Source of the DNA: a virus
Virus record (IMG/VR): IMGVR_UViG_3300002053_000037
Span: 1-35,060 of that record
Length of the DNA stretch: 35,060 nucleotides
Strand: one strand, 5' to 3'
Shown: piece after piece, positions 19,522 through 28,706 of the stretch
Layout of the letters: each line of letters begins with the position of its first letter
How positions within the stretch are numbered: the stretch's first letter is position 1
The notes under the pieces: model-generated
The model's input: the letters and a program-made list of their open reading frames with translations, nothing else
The model's database searches: none
What the model was told of the DNA's origin: nothing
Made by a program: the position numbers and the translations under genes

Positions 19522-19932
19522 CTGACAAGGAATGTCAGAAAAGTGACAAAAATGTCACTGTTGTTTGTGTCAGTCTGATAAATAAGTGATATACTAGATA
19601 TAATGTTACTTGCTAGTAACTAGGAATGATATCATATATCTAGTTAGTTGTCTGTTTATATCAGTATGTATTGCACAATGTTCTGCACAATGTGGGAGCA
19701 AAAAACATGCCACAAGGCCCATTATAGGCTATTCGTATCTAATTGATATTACGTTAGTTAGCTACAAAAGTAACTGTACACTATCTGTACACTAACTGAG
19801 TATGTCAATATGACATACTGTTACTATCTAGTAACATGTATCTACATATCATATAGTAAGATAATGATATAACTGTTACTATGTAGTAACATACATAAAT
19901 AGATATAAAGAACAAGTGACAAATAATGTCAC
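19522..19932. repeat. TGACA/TGTCA palindrome family
   Basis: Sites: 19522-19538 CTGACA-N5-TGTCAG, 19542-19559 AGTGACA-N4-TGTCACT, 19916-19932 GTGACA-N5-TGTCAC, plus the inverted-order TATGTCA-ATA-TGACATA at 19801-19817. The first two are 20 bases apart. The shared half-site points to one dimeric protein. Confidence 0.6.
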
Positions 19933-19975
19933 ATCAAATATCAAGAGTTAGATATATCTGTTACCATATCGTAAC
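19605..19975. repeat. Four GTTAC-N6-GTAAC palindromes
   Basis: 16-bp palindromes begin at 19605, 19820, 19875 and 19960 (inner bases TTGCTA, TATCTA, TATGTA, CATATC). Three share the longer arms GTTACT/AGTAAC; the fourth has CTGTTAC/GTAACAG. They are spread over 370 bases between divergent gene sets, as expected for operators of a phage repressor or activator. Confidence 0.72.
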
Positions 19976-20293
19976 AGGTGGGAGGGTAAATATATCGTTT
20001 CAAATGGAAATATATCGTTCTTATGGCACACCCCCTATCCGGCGTCACTACTCTAAAATCGAGGACGCCTTACTCTACATGCGCGCATGTAACACGCATG
20101 TACACGCGCGCATTCATTAATTATACACGCATGGGCGGGAGGGTAAAATGATTTTTCTATCACGTTTCTTGTACAAACGACTCGCAAATTATCAAGTTAA
20201 AATTCTCAAAAAATTTCCGTAAAGCCTACTGGAAATCTACCCTTGATGTAAAAATCTTTTGTACAAAAAACGTGCTCATTTTGGAAAACTCTT

Positions 20294-20851
20294 ATGGCTG
20301 ACGGGATTTTTAAAGCAGACGGCGAGGACGACCCTAACCGGTGTCAAGGCACAACAAAATTAGGGCAATGCCCTAATAAAGCGGTCTTACTCCCTAGTGG
20401 CAAATACGGAACATACTGTCTTTGCCACGGAGGTAATAAACAAGTGGAAAATGAAGAAAAACAAAACAAGCGCCTGTATCATTTAGGCAAGTTCCAAGCA
20501 CAGCTTGAACAACAAGCTGACCATGTTAATATTAAAAGCCTTAGAGAAGAAATTGGTATTTTACGTATGGTTATGCAAGAACGTTTCCAAATGATTAAAG
20601 ACTCAACAGACCTTATGCTACACTCCGGTCCAATCACTGATTTAGTAATGAAGATTGAAAAGCTTGTGGCATCTTGTCACAAGCTTGAAGGTTCTATGGG
20701 ACAATTACTAGATAAGCAAGCAATTCTGCATTTTGCATCACAAGTTGTTGGGATTGTTGGTGAAGTTCTCCAAAATGAGGAGGATAAGATTCAAGCTATT
20801 GGTGATAGAATAATCAAACTTGTTGGCACCATGAGTCCAGAGGAAGAATAA
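20294..20851 (+). CDS. Putative terminase small subunit / DNA-binding protein
   Basis: The first rightward gene of the virion module and three genes upstream of the large terminase. The N-terminus has NRCQGTTKLGQCPNKAVLLP followed by YCLCHGG, a Cys/His site likely to bind zinc. The rest is helical (IKSLREEIGILRMVMQERFQ), consistent with an oligomeric DNA-recognition subunit. GGAAAACTCTT gives only a weak ribosome site. The small-subunit call rests on position and architecture; a non-terminase DNA-binding protein is the alternative. Confidence 0.55.
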   Translation: MADGIFKADGEDDPNRCQGTTKLGQCPNKAVLLPSGKYGTYCLCHGGNKQVENEEKQNKRLYHLGKFQAQLEQQADHVNIKSLREEIGILRMVMQERFQMIKDSTDLMLHSGPITDLVMKIEKLVASCHKLEGSMGQLLDKQAILHFASQVVGIVGEVLQNEEDKIQAIGDRIIKLVGTMSPEEE

Positions 20852-21376
20852 ATGGGTGCCACTTATCGCGCACAAGCTGCAATTTTAGATGAAATTCTTC
20901 ATGCCGCTGAAGAAGTTGAACATCATGTACATAATTATGAAGATTCATTTGGGCTTGCTGCCGCACCTGTAGGCGAGACACATCGTGCAGATGATATGTC
21001 AGGAACACCTTTTCAATTTACAGCAGGTAATAATACTTGGGGGAATTGGTTACAAATACTTGGCTCAGAAGATACACCATTCCGCTCAAGTAAAACTAAG
21101 TTTGATTTAAGTTTCATACATATTGTTGATGCAAATAACGCTAATGTCTATAAAATTCAAATAGCTTTTGGGGCATCAGGGGCCGCTGGATTAGCCGCAG
21201 GGGCATATACAGAATTTTACTACAAACGGGCGGCAGCTAGTAATCGTGCCTCACAAGACAATATATTAAATAAGCGAGTTAATGTTGGAACAAAAGTTTG
21301 GGCTAGAATTTGGTGTGTTGGTGCAAGTGGTAGTACATTAGATGCTTTCTTTGGTTCACATGAGTACGACGAATGA
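20852..21376 (+). CDS. Hypothetical protein, possibly structural (174 aa)
   Basis: Starts one base after the preceding stop. Residues 1-35 are helical with His/Glu (EILHAAEEVEHHVHNYEDSF). The remaining 130 residues look beta-rich, with small residues (KIQIAFGASGAAGLAAGAYT, KVWARIWCVGASGSTLDAFF), like a jelly-roll or fibre head. A virion or receptor-related accessory protein would fit the location. Unproven. ATGA overlap with the next gene. Confidence 0.66.
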   Translation: MGATYRAQAAILDEILHAAEEVEHHVHNYEDSFGLAAAPVGETHRADDMSGTPFQFTAGNNTWGNWLQILGSEDTPFRSSKTKFDLSFIHIVDANNANVYKIQIAFGASGAAGLAAGAYTEFYYKRAAASNRASQDNILNKRVNVGTKVWARIWCVGASGSTLDAFFGSHEYDE

Positions 21377-21621
21377 AGTGCTTAAACAAGAAGTTAACAA
21401 CTAGCTTTAATCAGTTACCCAACGAGCGGGTAGCTGATGTTGACTTCGTAGCCGATAAGGATAATTCTGGCGTGGTGTCAATCTCCCTACACGATAATCC
21501 TAGTGTTATCGTGGATAAGCTCGGCCCCGGAGATAGCTTTAACCGTCAAACATCTATGAGTTTAGATGAACTTGATGCAAAAAGCACGGTGGCCGATGAT
21601 GTTTTAATCATTAGATGGTAG
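21373..21621 (+). CDS. Hypothetical protein (82 aa)
   Basis: ATGA overlap with the gene before. A small protein with alternating beta-type segments (VADVDFVADKDNSGVVSISL, HDNPSVIVDKLGPGD) and an acidic C-terminal part. Sits directly before the large terminase gene. No family recognised. Confidence 0.68.
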   Translation: MKCLNKKLTTSFNQLPNERVADVDFVADKDNSGVVSISLHDNPSVIVDKLGPGDSFNRQTSMSLDELDAKSTVADDVLIIRW

Positions 21622-21622
21622 T

Positions 21623-23278
21623 ATGCATAAGCTTACACGCTTAATGGCCGAACGTATAGGAGCCGGCCTAAGACGAAAGAGCATAAATAACTGTGGGAAA
21701 TGGGCCTGTGAATACAGAGAAATGGGACAACCGTTCCCCGGTCGGTGGACTTTTGACCACCATCCGTGGGCTTATGAAATGCATCAAGCAGAAGGTGACT
21801 TGCTTATTGGACAAAAAGCTGCACAAATGTCTTACACTGAATGGGCGCTCAATACGGCTTTCTATGGCATCGATGTCCACGGCTACTCAGTGCTTTATGT
21901 CCTTCCGGCATCCAAACCTGATGCAACGGATTTTTCCACAGGACGTTTTGACCCTGCCTTGGAGAACTCACCCCATCTCAAAAATTTGTTCACAGATGTC
22001 AAGAATATTCACCATAAGCGAGCCGGATTCAGCAACTTATTCATACGAGGTTCAAGAAGTAGAAGTCAACTCAAATCAATCCCGGTATCTATTATCATTC
22101 TAGACGAGGTTGATGAAATGAAACAAGAAAATATACCACTTGTTTTTGAAAGAACATCTGGACAGGTGTTCAAGCAAGTGCTTATGATTTCTACACCAAC
22201 TATCGAGAATTATGGCATTAATTATTATTTTAATCAAAGTACGATGGAGCATTACTTTTTCAAGTGTCCTTTCTGTAGTAGATGGACTGAACTTGTTTGG
22301 CCTGATTGCTTAGTCATTACGGCAGAAGACCTTTTTGATTCAAAAATCAAAGAATCACATCTAATTTGTAAAGAATGTAAACATCTTCTCCCACATGAAG
22401 CAAAAATGGAATGGCTCTCTATTAATAATGCAAAGTGGGTTCCTTCTTATACCGACCGAATGTCTAGAGGATTCTATATTAATCAACTTTATTCAATGAC
22501 AGTACATCCTTATGAAATTGCTCAGACATTTCTTAAGGCAAAGAAAGACCCGGCAGCAGAACAAGAATTTTATAATTCTAAAGTAGGTGTCCCTCATACT
22601 GTTGAAGGTGCCAAACTTACTCATAAAGATTTAGAAGATTGTGTTGGTGATTATTCTCAGGCAAAAGATGCACCACCTAATGCAATTGTTACAATGGGTA
22701 TTGACGTTGGCGCAGATTTACATTATGAAATCGACCAGTGGTTCTTTGACCAAACTGTTGCTACCACTGATATTAATTTGTTAGCTAAATGTAAAATGCT
22801 TCGGCATGGAACGGTGAAAAACTTTGAAGACCTTGATTCATTACTCAGACGATATCATGTTTCCTTTGTTGTCATTGACGCTAACCCTGAAAGACGGAAG
22901 GCGTTTGAGTTCGCATCAAGATTTTGGGGATATGTTCGGTTATGTTTTTATGGTAGAGGAATCGGCGGAAAACAAATACATATGCATGATGAGGCCGAAC
23001 TTACTATGTCAGTGGATAGAACATCTTGGATGGACTGTGCATTAGGAAGATTTAAAAATCAAACTATCACAATACCTGTTAACACTGAACTTGAGTATCG
23101 TAAACATCTAATGGCCCCTACGCGCATATATAAAGAGGATAAAGACGGTAATCCAGTTGGAAGATATGTTGTTGGTAATGAGGCTGACCACTATGCTCAT
23201 GCTAGAACTTACTCAGAGGTTGCTTTAAAGCTAGCTGTGGGTATTGCAACAAATCAAGATGTAACCCAAGAAGTATAG
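21623..23278 (+). CDS. terL: Terminase large subunit, GpA type
   Basis: ATPase-nuclease that cuts and pumps DNA into the prohead. The 551-residue protein shows DLLIGQKAAQMSYTEWAL near residue 65: the Walker A lysine is displaced upstream (Q-K-A-A-Q), as in lambda gpA-type proteins. IIILDEVDEM is Walker B with the catalytic Glu; VLMISTPT is the coupling motif. An inserted zinc finger (KCPFCSRW...ICKECKHL) is typical of the GpA family. The C-terminal nuclease has acidic residues in MGIDVGADLHYEI, VVIDANPERR and NEADHYAHARTY. All key residues appear intact. Confidence 0.93.
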   Translation: MHKLTRLMAERIGAGLRRKSINNCGKWACEYREMGQPFPGRWTFDHHPWAYEMHQAEGDLLIGQKAAQMSYTEWALNTAFYGIDVHGYSVLYVLPASKPDATDFSTGRFDPALENSPHLKNLFTDVKNIHHKRAGFSNLFIRGSRSRSQLKSIPVSIIILDEVDEMKQENIPLVFERTSGQVFKQVLMISTPTIENYGINYYFNQSTMEHYFFKCPFCSRWTELVWPDCLVITAEDLFDSKIKESHLICKECKHLLPHEAKMEWLSINNAKWVPSYTDRMSRGFYINQLYSMTVHPYEIAQTFLKAKKDPAAEQEFYNSKVGVPHTVEGAKLTHKDLEDCVGDYSQAKDAPPNAIVTMGIDVGADLHYEIDQWFFDQTVATTDINLLAKCKMLRHGTVKNFEDLDSLLRRYHVSFVVIDANPERRKAFEFASRFWGYVRLCFYGRGIGGKQIHMHDEAELTMSVDRTSWMDCALGRFKNQTITIPVNTELEYRKHLMAPTRIYKEDKDGNPVGRYVVGNEADHYAHARTYSEVALKLAVGIATNQDVTQEV

Positions 23279-23296
23279 ATTTACGGAGAATGTCTA

Positions 23297-25027
23297 ATGG
23301 CTGTTAACGTCAACGCCGCCGAAGGCAAGAAAACAATAGGTCCAATTGTCAATATGACGCATCCAGAGTATGATGCGTTAGTTGATGATTGGGAAAAATA
23401 TAGACTTGCCTATGAAAGTGGAACAGCTTTTATACAGCGGTTCCTACAGCCTTTTTCTGTGCGTGAAGATAATACTGATTTCCAAAGTCGTAAAGCAACT
23501 TCTTATGTACCCGCACATGCGAAAGCCGCTGTTAATGATGTAAAGAATGCCATTTATCAGCGTATGATAGATATTTCAAGAGAAGGTGGCCCTAATAGTT
23601 ATCAATCTGCTATCACTGGTAATAGTGGTGGTGTTGATTTACGTGGCAATTCAATGAATGGTTTTATTGGTAGGCTTGCTTTACCAGAACTTCTTGTGAT
23701 GGCTAAAGTTGGTATTTATATAGATAAGCCAAGACTTGAAGAAGGTGCCTCACTATTACAACAGAGTGTAGTTCGTCCATACATTTACAAATATGATGCT
23801 GAACAAATTCGTTCATGGTGTTATGATGAACAAAACCGTTTAATCTCATTATTGTTAATTGACAAGAAATATGATATTGATGAAGACTATGGACTATTAT
23901 CAGACGAAATTGCAGGATATAGATTATTAAATCTTCGGGACGATGGCGTACATGTACGCCTATATGATGAATGGGGTAAGGAAATTGGTGAAGAAATTAT
24001 CATTAATTTGACTCAAATACCGTTTGTTATTGGTGAGATTAGCACTTCATTAATGACAGACATAGCAGATTATCAAATTGGACTTATGAATCTTGCTAGT
24101 TCAGACTTTAATTATGCTTTCAAGAGTAATTTCCCATTCTATACTGAGCAATATAACCCTGCGGCAGAGCTTTTACAGCATCGTCAGGCAGATGCTGACG
24201 TTGATGGTAATACTGCTGGTTCTGAAGCTGCTGCTCAAGTTGCAAAAGATAAAGAAATCAAGGTTGGGGCGACTAAGGGACGTAGATATCCACGCGGTTT
24301 AGAGCGTCCAGCCTTCATTCATCCTTCTGCTGAACCACTTCTTGCTTCAATGAAGAAGCAGGAGCAGATGAAACAAGAGATTCGGCAGTTAATTAACTTA
24401 AATCTTACAAATATTGAGCCTCGTAGAGCATCAGCAGAGGCAAAATCCTTTGATGAACGTGGTCTTGAGTCAGGCTTAAGTTATATTGGGCTTGAACTTG
24501 AGTATATGGAGCGTGAAGTAGGAGCAATTTGGGCGCAATATGAGAACCGACGCAAGCCGAATGCTCCAACTATCTTCTATCCATCTAATTATACACTTAA
24601 AAGCGATGCCGAGCGTCAAGCTGAAGCTGATGTAAAAATCAAACAGGCACGACAGGTGCCTTCTAACACTTATCGTAAGGAAATGATGAAAAAAGTTGTT
24701 GATTTAACTATTGGAACTAAGGTAACTGAAGCAAAATTAGAGTTAATTAAGAAAGAAATTGATAGCGCCAATGTTATTGTTGTTGACCCTGAGACAATTA
24801 TACGCGATGTTGAACAAGGACTTGTTTCTAAGCCTACTGCATCCCAAGCTAGGGGGTATCCAGAAGGTGAAGTAGCTAAAGCTGAAGCTGAACATGCAGA
24901 AAGACTCAAGAGGATTGCAATTTCTCAGGCACCTGAAGGCGGGGCTGCACGCGGTGTGCCCGATGTAGACCCCGAAGGTACCAAGGGCGCAAAGGACGAA
25001 AAACGAGATGCCGGACAACAGCCGTGA
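23297..25027 (+). CDS. Portal protein (DUF4055-like)
   Basis: Forms the dodecameric channel at the packaging vertex. It lies directly after the large terminase and has a portal-type length of 576 residues. Opening segments such as HPEYDALVDDWEKYRLAYES and FIQRFLQPF, the region TQIPFVIGEISTSLMTDIAD and the long helix after QEIRQLINLNLTNIEPRRAS resemble DUF4055 phage proteins, treated as portals. The C-terminal 70 residues are low-complexity Ala/Glu/Gly. ATG 23297 follows TACGGAGAATGTCT. The last 20 bases overlap the next gene. Confidence 0.78.
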   Translation: MAVNVNAAEGKKTIGPIVNMTHPEYDALVDDWEKYRLAYESGTAFIQRFLQPFSVREDNTDFQSRKATSYVPAHAKAAVNDVKNAIYQRMIDISREGGPNSYQSAITGNSGGVDLRGNSMNGFIGRLALPELLVMAKVGIYIDKPRLEEGASLLQQSVVRPYIYKYDAEQIRSWCYDEQNRLISLLLIDKKYDIDEDYGLLSDEIAGYRLLNLRDDGVHVRLYDEWGKEIGEEIIINLTQIPFVIGEISTSLMTDIADYQIGLMNLASSDFNYAFKSNFPFYTEQYNPAAELLQHRQADADVDGNTAGSEAAAQVAKDKEIKVGATKGRRYPRGLERPAFIHPSAEPLLASMKKQEQMKQEIRQLINLNLTNIEPRRASAEAKSFDERGLESGLSYIGLELEYMEREVGAIWAQYENRRKPNAPTIFYPSNYTLKSDAERQAEADVKIKQARQVPSNTYRKEMMKKVVDLTIGTKVTEAKLELIKKEIDSANVIVVDPETIIRDVEQGLVSKPTASQARGYPEGEVAKAEAEHAERLKRIAISQAPEGGAARGVPDVDPEGTKGAKDEKRDAGQQP

Positions 25028-25325
25028 TACACGACCAGTTGACCCGATTGCACCAATGCCACCGGGTTTTGAAAATCTTCCCGATGAAGATAAGTTATTT
25101 TTGTACTCAAATAGAGGTAATCCTGAAATGTTAGCTATTTATAATGCAACTAAGACAGTACAACTACATAGAAAATTTGATACTCAACGTGAAAAATGTG
25201 AAGTTCGTATTTGCTCACTTGAAGAAAGCCGAAAGAAAGTTAAATGGTGGGGTGGCGGGGCATTAGCTGTATTACTTACACTTAAAGCATACATTATTGG
25301 TAAATTAATAAAAGTGTTGCCATAG
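25008..25325 (+). CDS. Small protein with C-terminal membrane helix (105 aa)
   Basis: ATG 25008 lies inside the end of the portal gene. A Pro-rich N-terminus precedes a charged helix (QREKCEVRICSLEESRKKVK) and one membrane segment (WWGGGALAVLLTLKAYIIGK). A holin-like or ejection-related membrane protein is possible, but one helix and position are not enough to assign it. Confidence 0.68.
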   Translation: MPDNSRDTRPVDPIAPMPPGFENLPDEDKLFLYSNRGNPEMLAIYNATKTVQLHRKFDTQREKCEVRICSLEESRKKVKWWGGGALAVLLTLKAYIIGKLIKVLP

Positions 25326-25334
25326 GAGGATAAT

Positions 25335-25601
25335 ATGTCAGTTGCAGATTTAGGTCAAGATGTTAAGTTAGAAGATAGAACAATAAGAAAATATCGTGTG
25401 AATCATTTATCTATTAGTATTTGTCCATTAACGTCTGACGGTATAACGGAGTGTGGGCACGATATTATTAATTTAAAAGAGGCTGAGATTGATGCTGATG
25501 CAGCTTTACTTGCTGAATTACAACGTGTTTGTGCTGCAAAATTAAAAGCTTTAAAAAGTATTGAAGAAATTGCAGACCCACGTAGTTTTGTGAGTCCGTA
25601 G
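25335..25601 (+). CDS. Hypothetical protein (88 aa)
   Basis: ATG 25335 follows AGGAGGATAAT. A beta-like N-terminus (KYRVNHLSISICPLTSDGIT) leads into a helix (DADAALLAELQRVCAAKLKA). The gene lies between the portal region and the large beta-repeat protein, so a minor virion component is plausible. No family recognised. Confidence 0.66.
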   Translation: MSVADLGQDVKLEDRTIRKYRVNHLSISICPLTSDGITECGHDIINLKEAEIDADAALLAELQRVCAAKLKALKSIEEIADPRSFVSP

Positions 25602-25611
25602 GGGTAAAGAA

Positions 25612-28362
25612 ATGGCTAATCGCTACTTTGTCGGTGATGTAAACGACGATTGGGATGATGCAGACAATTGGTCTGCAACAAGTGGTGGTGCCGGCGGCGC
25701 AGGTGTACCGACGAGTAGCGATGATGTTTATTTAGATGGCTATAGCCCTGACTGTACTATTTCAAGCGGGGGAACACATGCTTGTAATAGTTTTGATTGT
25801 ACAGGGTATTCTAATACATTCTCAATGGTCTTAGTACCGGGACCTGCTCTTCTTGAAGTTCATGGTGCAACATTCAAGCTTGTTGCAGGAATGACATTTA
25901 GTATTGGTTCAGGTAAAATTGATTTTAAAATCCCGGCTGGTGCATTAACACTTACAACTGCTGGAAAAACTTTTGATGATGTGAAACTTAGTGGTGATGG
26001 TACAGTTGTACAAGTCGGTGATATGGATATTAATGGAACATTTGAACATACTGCTGGTAGTTGGGATGCCAATGGCAATAATATGACTATTGATGGGCAA
26101 ATTACTATTAGTGGTGGTACTTGGCAACTTATAACAGGAACTATCCAAGTACGGAATTTAACTGTTTCAGGCAGTGGTTCTATTAGTGCTAGCACTTCTG
26201 TCATGATTTTTGCTGCACCAATAAGCACTCTTACAACTATTAACCTTAATGGTCAATCATTATACGATGTTCAAATTAATGGTGCAGGAGGTAGTCAGGT
26301 ACAATTAGGTTCAAATCTTACCTGTAATTCATTAGACATAGATAATTCTAATGACTATTTTAATCTTAATGGCTATCAACTTGATGTTAATAGCGGAGAC
26401 TTTACAATATCAGCAGGCATCTTTAATGGTGGCGCCGGTAATATAAGAACACGCGGTAACTTCTATATGACTGGTGGCATTGTAACAATGACCAGTGGTA
26501 TTTGGACTGCTAATAAGGATTTTGAGCGTACAACTGGAACATTATCGCATAATAATGGTACTCTTTATATGGATAGGACAACTTCTGCTGATTTTGATTT
26601 AGATATCAATGGTGCAGAACTTTATAATTTAACTATTGATTATGCTGCATATGCTGTTGATATTGATTCAGATTTCACAATTGTTGCCGGTGGTAAGCTT
26701 CTTTATATCGGTGCTAGAGGACTTGAAGGTACTGCTACAATTACACTTAAAGGAGATATGGAAACTCGTCTTGGTAGCACTAATTTTGGTACACGCTGTA
26801 CAATACTTGTTAATGGTACTGGTGCTCAAGAAATTAAGGCCGATAGTGGTACTAAATTATTAGCAGTTAGTGGGTTAATTATTGATAAGGCAAGTGGTAC
26901 ACTTAGTTTTGTTAACGGCATAGGATTTATGGGTGATAACCTTGAAATTGAATATAAACAAGGTACAATTGACTGGAGTGCTTGTACAGAGTTTATGCTT
27001 AGGGGGCATCATTCTACAATAAAATGTACAGCGGATTGGACTATTTCATCCGGTCCAATATTTAATGTGTATCCAGATTCTTTCAACTTTACAGTTGATG
27101 CTGGAACACTTATTCTTGAGTGTGATTGGCAATTAACACAAGCTGGGGGTATTTATGGTACCAATGGGGGTATAGTACATTTTAAGGGTTCTGACGCAGA
27201 TTTCCAAGACCCATTAGGTATTTATGGAATGACTCTTGATTTTGTTATCAATGGAACTGGCGCACAAACATTACGTTCAAGCACTGGGACTGGAGATACT
27301 GGTAAAGTTAAAATTGATAAGCCTTCTGGAACTTTAACAATAACTGGTACAATAGGTATTTCTGCTGATACACCTAATCAACCCTGTCTTGAATATGTGC
27401 AAGGTACTGTTGTCGCTAGCGGTTCAACAATAATTCTTGGTGGTGGAGATACTAGACGTGACCAAACTGTTAAAACCGGCAACATGGAACTCGGTAATGT
27501 TGAAATTAGCCCCGGTAGTTCTTATAATATAGAATTTGATGGAAAATGTATTGTTAAGGGCAATTTCTTAATTACTCAGGTAGATAATATTACTCAACAA
27601 AATACCGGATACGTTGAGATTCATGGAAATTTTGAATCTAGTGATGTTGATGTTAATGGTGATTGTCCATTCCATCTTGTAGGCACAGGAACACAAACAA
27701 TTAAATGTAATGGTACAGAATTTAGTGAGGGCGATTTTGTTATCAATAAGCCAAGTGGTGAGGCTATTCTTGCTGAGAATTTTGCTCCACCGAGTTGGAC
27801 TGGTGATTTAATAATCACAAATGGTATCTTCAGCACTGGCGGTTACAATGTTAGCGTTGAGGATTTAAATGTTCAGACAAATGGTGTATTTAAATGGAAA
27901 GGTAATGAGACTATAACTGTCTCAGGTGTAAAAACTTTAACTGGTACTGTTGAATATTATGATGCAGCAGTTGAAGTTACACTTGATGATTTTGCAACTA
28001 CATTTGGTGGATTAACATTAGGGGCCGGGAAAACTCATAAAGTAACAGCAGGAGTAGGTAACGGTATTGTTGTAACTGGTTCATTTGGTAGTAGGGGAAC
28101 ACTTGTTAATAGGGCGATATTAAGGTCCACTTCAGAAGGCACACAGTGGGAATTAGACCTACAGGGAACATCTGCACTTGGTGATAGTGTAGATGTTAAA
28201 GATTCTGATGCAAGTGCTGGCAACCGTGTATGGGCGCTTAATTCAGAAGATAGTGGCAACAACACTAACTGGTTCTTTGGAATCGGTCAAGGTGGTTTTG
28301 GGTTATTCCGTCCAAATTCGTTCAGATATAATAGAGGAATCTGTCCTAAACAGTTAGGGTAG
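25612..28362 (+). CDS. Large beta-repeat protein, candidate fibre or adhesin
   Basis: At 916 residues it is the longest gene in the window. It begins NRYFVGDVNDDWDDADNWSA with SGGAGGAGVPTSSDDVYLDG, a start recurrent in phage surface proteins. The body is made of short strand-turn units rich in Gly, Thr, Asn and Ile. Recurring pieces include VNGTGAQEI, INGTGAQTL and VGTGTQTI, each followed within 20-30 residues by IDKASGTL, IDKPSGTL or INKPSGEA. That layout suits a right-handed beta-helix or stacked beta fibre. Location between portal and capsid genes suggests a virion surface fibre or decoration. No enzymatic motif is seen. Confidence 0.7.
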   Translation: MANRYFVGDVNDDWDDADNWSATSGGAGGAGVPTSSDDVYLDGYSPDCTISSGGTHACNSFDCTGYSNTFSMVLVPGPALLEVHGATFKLVAGMTFSIGSGKIDFKIPAGALTLTTAGKTFDDVKLSGDGTVVQVGDMDINGTFEHTAGSWDANGNNMTIDGQITISGGTWQLITGTIQVRNLTVSGSGSISASTSVMIFAAPISTLTTINLNGQSLYDVQINGAGGSQVQLGSNLTCNSLDIDNSNDYFNLNGYQLDVNSGDFTISAGIFNGGAGNIRTRGNFYMTGGIVTMTSGIWTANKDFERTTGTLSHNNGTLYMDRTTSADFDLDINGAELYNLTIDYAAYAVDIDSDFTIVAGGKLLYIGARGLEGTATITLKGDMETRLGSTNFGTRCTILVNGTGAQEIKADSGTKLLAVSGLIIDKASGTLSFVNGIGFMGDNLEIEYKQGTIDWSACTEFMLRGHHSTIKCTADWTISSGPIFNVYPDSFNFTVDAGTLILECDWQLTQAGGIYGTNGGIVHFKGSDADFQDPLGIYGMTLDFVINGTGAQTLRSSTGTGDTGKVKIDKPSGTLTITGTIGISADTPNQPCLEYVQGTVVASGSTIILGGGDTRRDQTVKTGNMELGNVEISPGSSYNIEFDGKCIVKGNFLITQVDNITQQNTGYVEIHGNFESSDVDVNGDCPFHLVGTGTQTIKCNGTEFSEGDFVINKPSGEAILAENFAPPSWTGDLIITNGIFSTGGYNVSVEDLNVQTNGVFKWKGNETITVSGVKTLTGTVEYYDAAVEVTLDDFATTFGGLTLGAGKTHKVTAGVGNGIVVTGSFGSRGTLVNRAILRSTSEGTQWELDLQGTSALGDSVDVKDSDASAGNRVWALNSEDSGNNTNWFFGIGQGGFGLFRPNSFRYNRGICPKQLG

Positions 28363-28373
28363 GAGTAGAAACG

Positions 28374-28670
28374 ATGAATTGTGCAAGTGTTAACCTTCCG
28401 ACTTCTGCGGCAACGCTGAAGTCATTAATTGGTGCTAATGCACCAAATGAAGCATCATTACTCATTGTTCAATGTCCTTCTGCAAATGCTGGTATATGCT
28501 ATTTTGGTGATTCTGCTATTCAACCTTTTGAGTTAGCAGCAGGTGACCCTTTCTATTATGTACCGGGGGAGTTTGAGGGTGGTAGAATAAATCTTAATGA
28601 GTTATATTTCAAAGGAAGCTCTGGCGATAAACTGTCTGTGATGTGGGTACAATACGGTGAGGAAAGTTAA
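28374..28670 (+). CDS. Small virion-associated protein candidate (98 aa)
   Basis: ATG 28374 follows AGGAGTAGAAACG. The protein appears to be a compact beta fold with LLIVQCPSANAGICYFGDSA, PFELAAGDPFYYVP and KLSVMWVQYGEES. Small proteins with a G-D-S-A-I-Q-P segment occur near phage head genes, where they may decorate the capsid or neck. The short hairpin CACCC-GTTAA-GGGTG (28671-28685) follows the stop. Confidence 0.64.
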   Translation: MNCASVNLPTSAATLKSLIGANAPNEASLLIVQCPSANAGICYFGDSAIQPFELAAGDPFYYVPGEFEGGRINLNELYFKGSSGDKLSVMWVQYGEES

Positions 28671-28706
28671 CACCCGTTAAGGGTGCCCACATTCGGAGGC
28701 ATTGTG

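Larger units (their letters stand above)
19416..20293. other. Non-coding, AT-rich divergent control region
   Basis: Lies between the leftward island and the rightward packaging genes, so it should hold promoters for both. It contains four GTTAC-N6-GTAAC and four TGACA/TGTCA palindromes, AAATATATCGTT twice (19988-19999, 20008-20019), GGGAGGGTAAA twice (near 19980 and 20136), the palindromes ACATGCGCGCATGT (20077-20090), TTGTACAA (20169-20176) and TTTTGTACAAAA (20257-20268), and a TATAAT-like box at 19597-19602 without a clear -35 partner. The plus-strand frame at 19926-20120 has no ribosome site and is not considered a gene. Confidence 0.6.

Noticed and set aside
19926-20120. 64-codon plus-strand frame before the packaging genes
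   Set aside because: No ribosome site, overlaps palindromes and direct repeats, and has atypical composition for the neighbouring genes.
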